A stretch of DNA of 64,000 nt from Pseudomonas putida. Its GTDB lineage: Bacteria; Pseudomonadota; Gammaproteobacteria; Pseudomonadales; Pseudomonadaceae. Below are positions 34,854-45,039 of this stretch, piece by piece. The stretch lies in NCBI RefSeq assembly GCF_001636055.1, contig NZ_CP011789.1, positions 4,960,001 through 5,024,000 on the forward strand, read 5' to 3'. The notes beneath the pieces are model-generated. The model was given only the letters and a program-made list of their open reading frames with translations, ran no database searches and was not told where the DNA came from. The first letter of the stretch is position 1. Each line of letters starts with the position of its first letter. The position numbers were made by a program, and so were the translations under genes.

Positions 34854-35729
34854 TTACCACTTCATTTCGCCTTTTGCGACCTTGGCCCCGAGCTCCAAGG
34901 AACTTTCATCGGCCAGGTTCGGATAACGCTTGCTCATTGCAGCGATCAGCGCCGCCGCATCGCGAGCCTTGGCCGCTTCGCTGTCGAAGGCGCGGATGTA
35001 GCCTGCAGTGAAGCGCACGGCATCCAGCGAACGGCTGCTCTGCCCCAGGTAGTGGCCTGGGATCACCGTGCGCGGGGCGAGTTTTTCGATGTGTGCAAGC
35101 GTTGCCAGCCAGTCGGTGTGGGATTGGGCAGACTGGGTGTCAGCCATCCATACGTGAATGTTCTCGGAAACCACCACACCACCGACCACCGCCTTGATCG
35201 AGGGAATCCAGACGAAGCTGCGGTCGGGCTGCGGGCCGTCCAGGCCAACGACTTCGAGCGTCTGCCCTTCCAGCTCGAGACGGTTACCGGCCAACACCTG
35301 GGGTACGACCAGTTTCGCGGGCTTGTCGGCGCCCATCTGCGGCCCCCAGTACGCCAGCTTGGCGTCCATGGTCTGGCGGATGTGCGCCACAGTGGCAGCG
35401 GAGGCGACCACCTTGGCGTCTGGAAACGCCTGGGTCAGGGTGTCGAGGCCGAAGTAATAGTCCGGATCGCCATGGCTGATGTAGATGGTGGTCAGCCGCT
35501 TGCCACTGGCACGCAGGCGCTCAGCCACCTGCTCGGCCTGAGCCTTGCCGAACTGCGCATCCACCAGCACAGCCTCCCGCTCGCCACTGACGATCACCGA
35601 ACTGACCGGGAACAGTGCGTCATGGCCTGGGTTGTAGACATCCAGGTGCAGCGGATCGGCCGCCATTGCCTGGCCCGTCAGGGCGATACAGGCCAGCATC
35701 AGACTGCGCAGTGGAGTGAAAATCGACAT
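34854..35729 (-). CDS. Periplasmic metallo-beta-lactamase-fold protein with altered metal motif
   Basis: A 291-residue exported protein: signal peptide to AMA (about residue 23), then the MBL fold. The metal motif HxHxDH appears as SHGDPDYYFG, that is His-x-Asp-x-Asp-Tyr, so two usual metal ligands are replaced. The Asp-bearing loop after the core reads VVGGVVVSEN with no obvious ligand. The last ligand His may survive in VIPGHY. It may be single-metal or non-hydrolytic. ATG at 35729 gives a proper signal peptide. It is divergent from a LysR regulator gene that probably regulates it and the reductase. Confidence 0.86.
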   Translation of the reverse strand: MSIFTPLRSLMLACIALTGQAMAADPLHLDVYNPGHDALFPVSSVIVSGEREAVLVDAQFGKAQAEQVAERLRASGKRLTTIYISHGDPDYYFGLDTLTQAFPDAKVVASAATVAHIRQTMDAKLAYWGPQMGADKPAKLVVPQVLAGNRLELEGQTLEVVGLDGPQPDRSFVWIPSIKAVVGGVVVSENIHVWMADTQSAQSHTDWLATLAHIEKLAPRTVIPGHYLGQSSRSLDAVRFTAGYIRAFDSEAAKARDAAALIAAMSKRYPNLADESSLELGAKVAKGEMKW

Positions 35730-35833
35730 GGTGAGGTTCCTGAAAGCGGGACGATGGAACACAGCTTAGTTGCCCGATCCGTCACAAAAAATGCGATGCT
35801 TGAACATAGTTTGTTTCTGAAATCGGGCAAATC

Positions 35834-36742
35834 ATGGACCGTCTGAACGCCATGCGCGTGTTCGTCACCGTCGTCGACCTGGGTAGCCAGTCGGCTGCGG
35901 CAGATCACCTGGAGCTTTCCAGGCCTGTAGTGTCGCGCTATCTCGCGGAGCTTGAGGAGTGGGTCGGCGCACGCTTGATGCAGCGCACCACGCGCAAGCT
36001 GAGCCTGACCGCCGCGGGCCTGGACACCCTGCCACGCTGCCGACAGATGCTGGAACTGGCCTGCGACCTGCAGACAGCGGTGCGTGCGCCTGAAGATGCG
36101 CCGCGCGGCGAGTTGCGCATCAGCGTAAGCACCTCGTTCGGTCAGGCGCAGTTGGTGGATGCGGTGGCGGAGTACGTGAAGCGCTATCCGGGGGTGAAGG
36201 TGGAGTTGCAGATGCTCGATCGCACGGTCAACCTGGTTGACGAGCGCATCGACCTGGCGATCCGCACCAGCAACGACCTGGACCCGAACCTAATTGCCCG
36301 ACGCCTGAGTGTCTGCCGTTCGGTGGTCTGCGCCAGCCCCGCCTACTTGCGCGAGTACGGCACGCCGCAGCAAGTCGAGGAGCTGACCCAGCACAACTGC
36401 CTGACCCACGCCTACTTCGGCCACAGCCTGTGGCATTTCGAGGTGGCCGGTGAACAGGTCGCGGTGCCCGTGCAGGGCAATATCAGCGCCAACGAAGCCC
36501 TGACCTTGCAGAAGGCCGCCCTGGCCGGTGCCGGAATCGCCATGCTGCCCACCTACCAGGCCGCCTGCGCAGTGCGTCGCGGCGAGTTGGTGAAACTACT
36601 GCCCCTGGCGCGACCGCGGGAGCTGAACCTCAATGCGGTCTACACCTCACGCAAACACATGCCCGCGACCTTGCGCAGCATGCTGGACTTTCTTGCCCAA
36701 CGCTTCAGCGAAGAACCGGAGTGGGATCGGGAGTTGGATTAG
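35834..36742 (+). CDS. LysR-family regulator
   Basis: A 302-residue LysR protein with HTH MRVFVTVVDLGSQSAAADHLELSRPVVSRYLAEL (split over residues 6-40) and an effector domain beginning RGELRISVSTSFG. It ends after LAQRFSEEPEWDREL. The CrgA/AaeR-like N-terminus with a Tyr-rich turn is common in Pseudomonas. It is divergent from the MBL-fold/reductase pair with a 104-bp intergenic region. Effector unknown. Confidence 0.92.
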   Translation: MDRLNAMRVFVTVVDLGSQSAAADHLELSRPVVSRYLAELEEWVGARLMQRTTRKLSLTAAGLDTLPRCRQMLELACDLQTAVRAPEDAPRGELRISVSTSFGQAQLVDAVAEYVKRYPGVKVELQMLDRTVNLVDERIDLAIRTSNDLDPNLIARRLSVCRSVVCASPAYLREYGTPQQVEELTQHNCLTHAYFGHSLWHFEVAGEQVAVPVQGNISANEALTLQKAALAGAGIAMLPTYQAACAVRRGELVKLLPLARPRELNLNAVYTSRKHMPATLRSMLDFLAQRFSEEPEWDRELD

Positions 36743-36868
36743 TGCGTGGAGCGGCCTTGCGCCGCTGCGACGCAAATCACACCGATCTCGATGTTCGCCC
36801 CAGGCAATTGCTGCACACTGACCTATGCTTGCAAGTATCACCTGTGGTCACAGCAGGAGGTAGGCAAC

Positions 36869-37042
36869 ATGGGCATCAAATCCAGACGCTGCGTGATCGT
36901 CCTGGCCCTGGTCGCCGTGGCCGGGCTCTATGGTTCGGCCTGCTGGCGCGTCGAGCTGTTGCGCAGCCAGCCCAGTACCGCAGCCAGTTGCGCACACGAG
37001 CACTGCGTCCCGCACACCGCAACGCTGAGCGCCCTCAGGTAG
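36869..37042 (+). CDS. 57-residue membrane microprotein with CxHxHCxxH tail
   Basis: A small single-pass protein. A hydrophobic helix (CVIVLALVAVAGLYGSA, 8-24) follows a basic start (MGIKSRR), predicting N-in topology. The periplasmic tail carries Cys41, His43, His45, Cys46 and His49 (SCAHEHCVPH), a possible metal-binding cluster. CAGGAGG at 36854-36860 gives a strong ribosome-binding site eight bases before the ATG. It lies between a LysR gene and the oxaloacetate decarboxylase on the opposite strand. I do not recognise the family. Confidence 0.68.
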   Translation: MGIKSRRCVIVLALVAVAGLYGSACWRVELLRSQPSTAASCAHEHCVPHTATLSALR

Positions 37043-37060
37043 CCCGACAACGCCTGTCGG

Positions 37061-37930
37061 TCACTCCTCGACGCTCATGTACTCCTTGGCCCAGCGGATG
37101 TAATCCTCAGGCTGGGTGTAGGTGTGCGAAAGCTCGGTGGCGCTGAGGTTCTCGGACTTGTTCTGCTGCCCGCGCTGCAAACGCAGGCAGTCGTAGGTGG
37201 CCTTGATCGCAGCGAAGTACGCCGCATGGCCATCGACCACGATGCGCACGCCCAGGCGCGCCAGGCGCTCGTCGTCACGCAGGTTCGGGTTGCCGTAGCT
37301 GACCAGCATCAGCGGCACGTTCAGGTGCTCGGTGATCTGCTCCAGTTGCTCGAAATCCTTCACCCCGACCATGCAGATACCGTCGGCACCGGCCTTCTGG
37401 TAGCTCTGGGTGCGGACGATGATTTCCTCGGTGGTCAGTACGCCGGCGTTGGTCCGGGCAATGATCGACAGCGACGAGTCGACTCGCGCTTCCAGCGCTG
37501 CACGGATCTTGCCGACGCCCTCTTCCACCGAGATCAGGTCGGTGGACTTGCGACCGAACTGGGCCGGCAGCAGGGTGTCTTCGATAGTCAGCGCCGCCAC
37601 GCCGGCGCGCTCCAGCTCGATTACCGTGCGCATGACGTTCAGCGCGTTGCCATATCCATGGTCGGCATCGGCGATGAAGGGCAACTGGGCGACGCGGCCA
37701 ATGCGTGTGGCCTGCTCGACGAATTCGCTCAGGGTGATCAGGGCGAAGTCCGGGGCGGCGAGCACCTGCAGGGAAGCGACCGAGCCGCCGAGGATACCGA
37801 CTTCAAAGCCCAGGTCGGCAGCAATGCGCGCCGACATCGGGTCGAAGACTGAAGCTGTGTGATAGCACGAACCCGACGCGAGCAGTTCGCGGAAGGCAAA
37901 ACGCAGATCTTGGTGGGAAGCCTTGGGCAT
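37061..37930 (-). CDS. Oxaloacetate decarboxylase (PA4872-type, ICL/PEPM superfamily)
   Basis: Decarboxylates oxaloacetate to pyruvate; a cytosolic TIM-barrel enzyme of 289 residues. It resembles P. aeruginosa PA4872, a structurally characterised oxaloacetate decarboxylase, over its length: [39 protein letters not shown] and [13 protein letters not shown]. The Mg-binding DADHGYGN segment is intact. ATG at 37930 has GGAG five bases upstream. An isocitrate-lyase-like or phosphonomutase activity is less likely because the C-K/R-C-G-H lyase motif is absent. It is convergent with the microprotein gene. Confidence 0.88.
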   Translation of the reverse strand: MPKASHQDLRFAFRELLASGSCYHTASVFDPMSARIAADLGFEVGILGGSVASLQVLAAPDFALITLSEFVEQATRIGRVAQLPFIADADHGYGNALNVMRTVIELERAGVAALTIEDTLLPAQFGRKSTDLISVEEGVGKIRAALEARVDSSLSIIARTNAGVLTTEEIIVRTQSYQKAGADGICMVGVKDFEQLEQITEHLNVPLMLVSYGNPNLRDDERLARLGVRIVVDGHAAYFAAIKATYDCLRLQRGQQNKSENLSATELSHTYTQPEDYIRWAKEYMSVEE

Positions 37931-38307
37931 GATCACTCCGCATAAACGTGAAAAGTCGAACTGGCTGACTACCGCCCCTGAACCGGGACCCTCCGCCCTG
38001 CCACAGGCATGACATGCAGAGAGTGGAATAGAAGTGCGGGATTACAGCGATGCGGAAACCTGGGTCACAATGCACCAAATGGGTGCAAACCAGTGTATTT
38101 CGGCTGCTATGAACCTGCACGATATCACGCGGCCATGCGCGTTCGTGTGAAAGCGCTTATGCCGATCGTGCATAGGCGATGCAGACAGTACATAGGAAGC
38201 TACCTAACTCAGGTTACAATCCCCGTCTCGTTCGCAGCCATTTCACTCGCCACGGGCCGCCGACGAACAGCACAATTTCACTACCTCCGACCACAAGGTG
38301 TGACCCC
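37931..38307. other. 377-bp divergent promoter region
   Basis: Holds the promoters of the oxaloacetate decarboxylase and the DHA2 efflux gene and an NtrC-like palindrome at 38071-38087. No sigma-54 consensus was found facing either gene. No additional gene is seen. Confidence 0.6.
38071..38087. promoter_or_regulatory. NtrC-like palindromic site
   Basis: TGCACCAAATGGGTGCA matches the NtrC enhancer consensus TGCACCA-N3-TGGTGCA at 13 of 14 specified positions. It lies 141 bases upstream of the decarboxylase start and 221 bases upstream of the efflux gene start. Confidence 0.5.
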
Positions 38308-39759
38308 GTGACCGCCGCCCTGCCCCCCGCCGACTTGCGTAGCGTGCTCAGCGCGCTGATGCTGGCGATTCTTCTTGGTGCCCTCGACCAGACCATCGTC
38401 GCCGTCTCCATGCCGGCCATTTCTGCCCAGTTCAACGATGTCGGCCTGCTGGCCTGGGTCATCTCCGGCTATATGGTTGCCATGACCGTGGCCGTGCCGA
38501 TCTACGGCAAGCTGGGCGATCTGTATGGCCGTCGGCGCATGATCCTCACCGGCACCGCACTGTTCACCCTGGCCTCGATCTTCTGCGCCCTGGCACAGAA
38601 CATGGAACAACTGGTGCTGGCGCGCGTGCTGCAGGGCATCGGCGCGGGCGGCATGGTCTCGGTCAGCCAGGCGATCATCGGCGACTTCGTCCCGCCTCGC
38701 GAGCGCGGGCGCTACCAGGGTTATTTCAGCAGCATGTACGCCCTGGCCAGCGTGGCTGGCCCGGTGCTCGGCGGCTGGCTGACCGAATACTTGTCGTGGC
38801 GCTGGGTGTTCTGGATCAACCTGCCGCTGGGGCTTTGCGCCTGGTGGGTGATTCGCCGCGCACTGATGGGCATGCCGGTCCAACGCCGGGAAGCACAGGT
38901 CGACTATATCGGTGCACTGCTGCTGATCCTGGGCCTGGGCAGTTTGTTGCTGGGCATCACCCTGGTGGGTCAAGGGCATGCCTGGACCGCGGCGCCGGTG
39001 CTGGCCCTGTTTGCCTGCGCGGTATTGGGCCTGGTGCTGTTCGTCGCCCATGAACGCCGCTGCCAGGAGCCGCTGTTGCCACTGAAACTGTTTGGCAACC
39101 GGGTCGCCGTGCTGTGCTGGTGCGTGATCTTCTTCGCCAGCTTCCAGTCGATCTCGCTGACCATGCTCATGCCGCTGCGCTTCCAGAGCATCACCGGTGC
39201 CGGCGCCGACAGTGCCGCGCTGCACCTGCTGCCGTTGGCGATGGGGTTGCCACTGGGCGCCTTCAGCGCAGGCCGCCTGACGACATTCACCGGACGCTAC
39301 AAGCCGCAGATCCTGGCGGGCGCGCTGCTGATGCCGCTGGCGATCCTCGGCATGGCCCTCACACCGCCGCAGTCAGCCTGGCTGGGCGGGTTGTTCATGC
39401 TGTTGACCGGTATCGCCTGCGGGCTGCAGTTCCCGACCTCGCTGGTGGGGACGCAGAGCGCGGTGGACATGAAGGATATCGGTGTGGCCACCAGCACCAC
39501 CAACCTGTTCCGCTCGTTGGGTGGGGCGATGGGCGTGGCCTGCATGTCCAGCCTGCTGCTGGCGCTGCTGCATCTCGGAGGGCTCGAGGTGCTGGGCAAC
39601 CCGTTGCTGGGCAGCCTGAAGGGCGGCGAGACGGATCCGGCGACCCAGGCGCATCTGCTGGTGACGTTCCGATACCTGCTGCTGGCCAGTGCCGGCGCGG
39701 CAGTGCTGGGGCTGCTGGCGGCACTGGCGTTGCCAGACCGGCAATTACGGGGGCATTGA
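38308..39759 (+). CDS. DHA2-family (EmrB/QacA) drug/H+ antiporter
   Basis: A 483-residue, 14-helix inner-membrane exporter. DHA2 motifs are present: LDQTIVAVSMPAI in helix 1, GKLGDLYGRRR in the helix 2-3 loop, and VLQGIGAGGMVSVSQAII with the antiporter motif GPVLGGWLTE. A GTG start at 38308 is chosen because it gives the normal short N-terminus; the frame extends upstream without conserved residues. It stands beside the ttgR-ttgABC efflux locus. Substrate unknown. A terminator follows. Confidence 0.9.
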   Translation: MTAALPPADLRSVLSALMLAILLGALDQTIVAVSMPAISAQFNDVGLLAWVISGYMVAMTVAVPIYGKLGDLYGRRRMILTGTALFTLASIFCALAQNMEQLVLARVLQGIGAGGMVSVSQAIIGDFVPPRERGRYQGYFSSMYALASVAGPVLGGWLTEYLSWRWVFWINLPLGLCAWWVIRRALMGMPVQRREAQVDYIGALLLILGLGSLLLGITLVGQGHAWTAAPVLALFACAVLGLVLFVAHERRCQEPLLPLKLFGNRVAVLCWCVIFFASFQSISLTMLMPLRFQSITGAGADSAALHLLPLAMGLPLGAFSAGRLTTFTGRYKPQILAGALLMPLAILGMALTPPQSAWLGGLFMLLTGIACGLQFPTSLVGTQSAVDMKDIGVATSTTNLFRSLGGAMGVACMSSLLLALLHLGGLEVLGNPLLGSLKGGETDPATQAHLLVTFRYLLLASAGAAVLGLLAALALPDRQLRGH

Positions 39760-39767
39760 AAAGGCCA

Positions 39768-39788
39768 GGGCCGCAAAGCGGCCCTTTT
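39768..39788 (+). terminator. Intrinsic terminator of the DHA2 gene
   Basis: GGGCCGC-AAA-GCGGCCC followed by TTTT, nine bases after the stop and between convergent genes. Confidence 0.85.
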
Positions 39789-39841
39789 AACCCCGGCTTA
39801 ATCCTGCCGGGAAAAACTTCATCACAATCCTTAACAAAGTG

Positions 39842-40474
39842 TCATTTGCGCAGGGCCGGGCTCAAGCGCAGCATATCCAACCCTGTGTCGACCCATTTTT
39901 GCGCATCGCGCAACAGGTCGAAGCTGTCCGGGAGCAGCAACCAGCGCCCGATCAGGCCGTCGACATAGGCGAACATGGCAATGGCCGCCCGCTCGACATC
40001 CAGGTCGGCGGGCAACTGGCCACGGCGTACCGCATTGGCCAAGGCGCGGGAAATGCCTTCGTGGCATTCGACGATGGCGCCTTGTCGCTGCTGGCGGATT
40101 TCACACATCTCATCGGTGAACTCGCACTTGTGATGCAGGATTTCATTGATACGCCGGGTCCTGGCGTCCAGTACCAGCTCGTTGAGCACTTGCAACAGCA
40201 GCTTGCCCATACAGCCGAGCGGATCGAGCTCGTCCTCGCTTTCGCTGGCACGCGCGAGATGGTCATGGGTCTCGTGCAAACTGTCGAGCAGCGCCTGGAC
40301 CAGCTCGGCCTTGTTACTAAAATGCCAGTAGATCGCACCACGGGTGACGCCCGCGATCTCGGCGATATCGGCCAAGGTGGTTCGCGCAACTCCGCGCTTG
40401 TAGAAAGCCTTTTCCGCCGCCTCGATGATCTGGGCGCGGGTTTCCTGGGCTTCCTCTTTGGTTCGACGGACCAT
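39842..40474 (-). CDS. ttgR: TtgR, TetR-family repressor of ttgABC
   Basis: Represses the divergent ttgABC operon and itself, and is released by antibiotics and flavonoids. The 210 residues have the TetR HTH (residues 11-57, [21 protein letters not shown]) and the helical ligand domain known from TtgR ([35 protein letters not shown]). The opening [20 protein letters not shown] matches TtgR/MexR-group proteins of P. putida. Its operator lies in the 254-bp region shared with ttgA. Confidence 0.95.
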   Translation of the reverse strand: MVRRTKEEAQETRAQIIEAAEKAFYKRGVARTTLADIAEIAGVTRGAIYWHFSNKAELVQALLDSLHETHDHLARASESEDELDPLGCMGKLLLQVLNELVLDARTRRINEILHHKCEFTDEMCEIRQQRQGAIVECHEGISRALANAVRRGQLPADLDVERAAIAMFAYVDGLIGRWLLLPDSFDLLRDAQKWVDTGLDMLRLSPALRK

Positions 40475-40600
40475 GGCAGCTCAACCTCATCTGAGCCCGG
40501 CACGAGAATCGCCTGGGCTTTGGGCCGGGTTCGCCTCTGCAGGGCAACTCCCGGATGCATTAATCACGTTTTGCGGTAGTAGCCTGGTACCACCACGCGG

Positions 40601-40630
40601 TATTTACAAACAACCATGAATGTAAGTATA
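40601..40630. promoter_or_regulatory. TtgR operator
   Basis: A 30-bp pseudo-palindromic segment beginning TATTTACAAACAACCATGAA and continuing TGTAAGTATA matches, from memory, the operator described for P. putida TtgR. It lies between ttgR and ttgA, overlapping both promoters. Confidence 0.85.
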
Positions 40631-40728
40631 TTCGTTAGTAAGCTACTAATCCACTCGATAGCGATTTTTCTGACAAGACTCTTCCACTATTCTTGAGCTC
40701 CCCCTGCTCCTGCGACCCGAGGATCCTC

Positions 40729-41883
40729 ATGCAATTCAAGCCAGCCGTTACCGCCCTGGTTTCCGCCGTCGCCCTTGCAACCCTGCTCAGTGGCTGCAAG
40801 AAAGAAGAAGCCGCGCCTGCAGCGCAGGCTCCTCAGGTCGGCGTCGTCACCCTGCAGCCGCAGGCCTTCACCCTGACCTCGGAACTGCCAGGGCGCACCA
40901 GCGCCTATCGCGTCGCCGAAGTCCGTCCACAGGTCAATGGCATCATTCTCAAGCGCCTGTTCAAGGAAGGCAGCGACGTCAAGGAAGGGCAGCAGCTCTA
41001 CCAGATCGATCCCGCCGTTTATGAAGCCAACCTGGGTAATGCCCAGGCCAACCTTCAGGCTACCCGCTCGCTGGCCGAGCGCTACAAGCAACTGATCGAC
41101 GAGCAGGCCGTCTCCAAACAGGAATATGACGACGCCAATGCCAAACGATTGCAGGCCGAAGCCTCGCTCAAGAGCGCGCAGATCGACCTGCGCTACACCA
41201 AGGTGCTGGCGCCGATCAGCGGTCGCATCGGACGCTCGTCGGTCACCGAAGGCGCGCTGGTGAGCAATGGCCAGACCAACGCCATGGCCACCATCCAGCA
41301 GCTCGACCCGATCTACGTCGACGTCACTCAGTCCACCGCCGAACTGCTCAAGTTGCGCCGTGACCTGGAAAGCGGGCGTCTGCAGAAGGCTGGCGACAAT
41401 GCCGCGAAGGTGCAGCTGGTGCTCGAAGACGGCAGCACGTTCGCCGGTGAAGGTCGCCTGGAGTTCTCCGAAGTCTCGGTCGATGAAACCACGGGCTCGG
41501 TGACCCTGCGTGCGGTGTTCGCCAACCCGGACCACACCCTCCTGCCGGGCATGTTCGTGCATGCCCGCCTGCAAGCTGGTGTCAATGCCAACGCGATCCT
41601 CGCCCCACAGCAAGGTGTGACCCGCGACCTCAAGGGCTCGCCCACGGCACTGGTGGTGAACAAGGATAACAAGGTGGAACTGCGTCAACTCAAGGCCAGC
41701 CGCACGCTGGGCAACGAGTGGCTGATCGAGGAAGGCCTCAATCCGGGCGACCGACTGATCACCGAGGGGCTGCAGTTCGTGCGTCCAGGTGTCGAGGTCA
41801 AGGTCAGCGAAGCCACCAACGTCAAAAAGCCGGGCAGCCCTGAACAGGCCAGCGCCGCGAAAGCCGACGCCAAAGCGGAGTAA
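40729..41883 (+). CDS. ttgA: TtgA, RND periplasmic adaptor lipoprotein
   Basis: Membrane-fusion protein joining TtgB to TtgC in the tripartite multidrug and solvent pump. The 384 residues include a lipoprotein signal with LLSGC (Cys23), a lipoyl/barrel core (VGVVTLQPQAFTL, EGQQLYQIDPAVYEANL), a coiled hairpin (about 100-170) and the return strand RYTKVLAPISGRIGRSSVTEG. The start is fixed by the lipoprotein signal. Three bases separate it from ttgB. The TtgR operator upstream controls the operon. Confidence 0.96.
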   Translation: MQFKPAVTALVSAVALATLLSGCKKEEAAPAAQAPQVGVVTLQPQAFTLTSELPGRTSAYRVAEVRPQVNGIILKRLFKEGSDVKEGQQLYQIDPAVYEANLGNAQANLQATRSLAERYKQLIDEQAVSKQEYDDANAKRLQAEASLKSAQIDLRYTKVLAPISGRIGRSSVTEGALVSNGQTNAMATIQQLDPIYVDVTQSTAELLKLRRDLESGRLQKAGDNAAKVQLVLEDGSTFAGEGRLEFSEVSVDETTGSVTLRAVFANPDHTLLPGMFVHARLQAGVNANAILAPQQGVTRDLKGSPTALVVNKDNKVELRQLKASRTLGNEWLIEEGLNPGDRLITEGLQFVRPGVEVKVSEATNVKKPGSPEQASAAKADAKAE

Positions 41884-41886
41884 ACC

Positions 41887-44800
41887 ATGTCGAAGTTCTT
41901 TATCGATCGCCCGATCTTCGCCTGGGTGATCGCCTTGGTGATCATGCTGGTCGGGGCCCTGTCGATCCTGAAACTGCCGATCAACCAGTACCCCAGCATC
42001 GCGCCGCCGGCCATCGCCATCGCCGTGACCTACCCGGGCGCCTCGGCGCAGACCGTGCAGGACACCGTGGTACAGGTCATCGAGCAGCAGCTCAACGGTA
42101 TCGACAACCTGCGCTACGTGTCTTCGGAAAGTAACTCCGACGGCAGCATGACCATCACTGCTACCTTCGAGCAGGGCACCAACGCCGACACCGCGCAGGT
42201 GCAGGTGCAGAACAAGCTCAACCTGGCCACCCCGCTGCTGCCGCAGGAAGTGCAGCAGCAAGGTATCCGTGTCACCAAGGCAGTGAAGAACTTCCTGCTG
42301 GTGATCGGCCTGGTGTCCGAAGATGGCAGCATGACCAAGGACGACTTGGCCAACTACATCGTCTCCAACATGCAGGACCCGATCTCGCGGACTGCCGGCG
42401 TTGGTGACTTCCAGGTGTTCGGTGCCCAGTACGCCATGCGTATCTGGCTCGATCCGGCCAAGCTCAACAAGTTCCAGTTGACCCCGGTCGATGTGCGTAC
42501 CGCCGTCACTGCGCAGAACGTGCAGGTTTCTTCCGGCCAGCTCGGTGGCCTGCCAGCGATGCCAGGTACCCAGCTCAACGCCACCATCATCGGCAAGACT
42601 CGCCTGCAGACCGCCGAGCAGTTCGAGAAGATCCTGCTCAAGGTCAACAGCGATGGCTCGCAGGTGCGCCTGCGTGACGTCGCCAAGGTTGGTCTGGGCG
42701 GTGAGAACTACGCGGTCAGCGCGCAGTTCAACGGCAAGCCGGCTTCGGGCCTGGCGGTCAAGCTGGCAACCGGCGCCAACGCCCTGGATACCGCCAAGGC
42801 CTTGCGCAAGACCATCAGCGACCTCGAGCCGTTCTTCCCGCCCGGGGTCAAGGCAGTGTTCCCGTATGACACCACGCCAGTGGTCACCGAATCGATCAGC
42901 GGGGTAATCCACACCCTGATCGAAGCCGTGGTCCTGGTGTTCCTGGTGATGTACCTGTTCCTGCAGAACTTCCGCGCCACCATCATCACCACCATGACCG
43001 TTCCGGTGGTGTTGCTGGGCACCTTCGGCATCCTTGCGGCCGCAGGCTTCAGCATCAACACCCTGACCATGTTCGCGATGGTCCTGGCCATCGGCCTGCT
43101 GGTGGACGATGCCATCGTCGTCGTGGAAAACGTCGAGCGGGTGATGTCCGAAGAAGGGCTGCCCCCCAAGGAAGCGACCAAACGCTCGATGCAGCAGATT
43201 CAGGGCGCACTGGTCGGTATCGCCCTGGTGCTTTCGGCGGTACTGCTGCCGATGGCCTTCTTCGGCGGCTCCACCGGCGTGATCTACCGGCAGTTCTCGA
43301 TCACCATCGTATCGGCCATGGGCCTGTCGGTGCTGGTGGCACTGATCTTCACCCCGGCGCTGTGCGCGACCATGCTCAAGCCGTTGAAGAAGGGTGAGCA
43401 CCACACGGCCAAGGGCGGCTTCTTCGGCTGGTTCAACCGCAACTTCGACCGCAGCGTAAAGGGCTACGAGCGCAGTGTCGGTACCATCCTGCGCAACAAG
43501 ATCCCGTTCCTGCTGGCCTATGCGCTGATCGTGGTGGGCATGATCTGGCTGTTCACTCGCATCCCCACCGCGTTCCTGCCTGAAGAAGACCAGGGCGTGC
43601 TCTTCGCCCAGGTGCAGACCCCGGCCGGTTCCAGTGCCGAACGCACCCAGGTGGTCGTCGACAAGATGCGCGAATACCTTCTCAAGGACGAAGCCGACAC
43701 CGTGTCGTCGGTGTTCACCGTGACCGGTTTCAACTTCGCCGGCCGTGGCCAGAGTTCGGGCATGGCGTTCATCATGCTCAAACCTTGGGGCGAGCGTTCG
43801 GCCGAGAACAGCGTGTTCAATCTCTCGACCCGCGCCCAGCAGCACTTCTTCAGCTTCCGCGATGCGATGGTGTTCGCCTTCGCACCGCCGGCAGTGCTCG
43901 AACTGGGTAACGCCACCGGCTTCGACGTGTTCCTCCAGGACCGTGCCGGCGTCGGCCACGAGAAGCTCATGGAAGCGCGCAACCAGTTCCTGGCCAAGGC
44001 CTCGCAGAGCAAGATCCTCTCCGCAGTGCGCCCCAACGGCCTGAACGACGAGCCGCAGTACCAGCTGATCGTCGACGATGAGCGCGCCAGTGCCCTGGGC
44101 GTCACCATTGCCGACATCAACAACACCCTGTCGATCGCGCTGGGTGGCAGCTACGTCAACGACTTCATCGATCGTGGCCGGGTCAAGAAGGTGTACATCC
44201 AAGGCGACTCCAGTGCCCGCATGAGCCCCGAAGACCTGCAGAAGTGGTACGTGCGCAACGGCCAGGGCGAGATGGTGCCGTTCTCCTCCTTCGCCTCCGG
44301 TGAATGGACCTACGGCTCGCCGAAGCTGTCGCGTTACAACGGCGTGGAAGCAGTCGAGATCCTCGGTGCCCCGGCGCCTGGCTACAGTACCGGTGAGGCC
44401 ATGGCCGAGGTCGAACGCATCGTCGGCGAACTGCCGTCGGGCATCGGCTACTCCTGGACCGGCATGTCCTACGAGGAGAAGCTCTCCGGTTCGCAGATGC
44501 CGGCGCTGTTCGCCCTTTCGCTGCTGTTCGTGTTCCTCTGCCTGGCAGCGCTGTACGAAAGCTGGTCGATCCCGATCGCCGTCGTGCTGGTGGTGCCGCT
44601 GGGTATCATCGGTGCACTGATCGCCACCAGCATGCGCGGGCTGTCGAATGACGTGTACTTCCTCGTCGGCTTGCTGACGACCATCGGCCTGGCGGCAAAA
44701 AACGCCATTCTGATCGTCGAGTTCGCCAAAGAGCTGCACGAACAGGGCAAGAGCCTGTTCGATGCGACGATCGAGGCGTGCCGTATGCGTCTGCGCCCGA

Positions 44801-45039
44801 TCATCATGACCTCGCTGGCATTCATCCTCGGCGTGGTACCGTTGACCATCGCCAGCGGCGCAGGCTCTGGCAGCCAGCACGCGATCGGCACCGGGGTGAT
44901 CGGCGGCATGATCAGTGCAACTGTGCTGGCGATCTTCTGGGTACCGCTGTTCTTCGTAGCAGTGTCGTCGCTGTTCGGCAGCAAAGAGCCGCACACCGAC
45001 GCCACCCCTGAAACTCCACGTAATGAGGCTGGGCAATGA
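41887..45039 (+). CDS. ttgB: TtgB, RND multidrug/solvent efflux pump
   Basis: Inner-membrane proton-driven exporter, HAE-1 family, 1050 residues, 12 membrane helices and two large periplasmic loops. The proton-relay pair Asp407/Asp408 is intact in [18 protein letters not shown]. The second relay region ([19 protein letters not shown]) and the helix 10-12 block ([17 protein letters not shown]) are present. N-terminal [18 protein letters not shown] is standard. It overlaps ttgC by four bases. In P. putida this pump gives resistance to antibiotics, flavonoids and toluene. Confidence 0.97.
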   Translation: MSKFFIDRPIFAWVIALVIMLVGALSILKLPINQYPSIAPPAIAIAVTYPGASAQTVQDTVVQVIEQQLNGIDNLRYVSSESNSDGSMTITATFEQGTNADTAQVQVQNKLNLATPLLPQEVQQQGIRVTKAVKNFLLVIGLVSEDGSMTKDDLANYIVSNMQDPISRTAGVGDFQVFGAQYAMRIWLDPAKLNKFQLTPVDVRTAVTAQNVQVSSGQLGGLPAMPGTQLNATIIGKTRLQTAEQFEKILLKVNSDGSQVRLRDVAKVGLGGENYAVSAQFNGKPASGLAVKLATGANALDTAKALRKTISDLEPFFPPGVKAVFPYDTTPVVTESISGVIHTLIEAVVLVFLVMYLFLQNFRATIITTMTVPVVLLGTFGILAAAGFSINTLTMFAMVLAIGLLVDDAIVVVENVERVMSEEGLPPKEATKRSMQQIQGALVGIALVLSAVLLPMAFFGGSTGVIYRQFSITIVSAMGLSVLVALIFTPALCATMLKPLKKGEHHTAKGGFFGWFNRNFDRSVKGYERSVGTILRNKIPFLLAYALIVVGMIWLFTRIPTAFLPEEDQGVLFAQVQTPAGSSAERTQVVVDKMREYLLKDEADTVSSVFTVTGFNFAGRGQSSGMAFIMLKPWGERSAENSVFNLSTRAQQHFFSFRDAMVFAFAPPAVLELGNATGFDVFLQDRAGVGHEKLMEARNQFLAKASQSKILSAVRPNGLNDEPQYQLIVDDERASALGVTIADINNTLSIALGGSYVNDFIDRGRVKKVYIQGDSSARMSPEDLQKWYVRNGQGEMVPFSSFASGEWTYGSPKLSRYNGVEAVEILGAPAPGYSTGEAMAEVERIVGELPSGIGYSWTGMSYEEKLSGSQMPALFALSLLFVFLCLAALYESWSIPIAVVLVVPLGIIGALIATSMRGLSNDVYFLVGLLTTIGLAAKNAILIVEFAKELHEQGKSLFDATIEACRMRLRPIIMTSLAFILGVVPLTIASGAGSGSQHAIGTGVIGGMISATVLAIFWVPLFFVAVSSLFGSKEPHTDATPETPRNEAGQ

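Noticed and set aside
40687..45036. 1449-residue minus-strand frame over ttgA-ttgB
   Set aside because: Antisense shadow of two genes with complete efflux-pump motifs; composition is His/Gln/Asp-rich as such shadows are.
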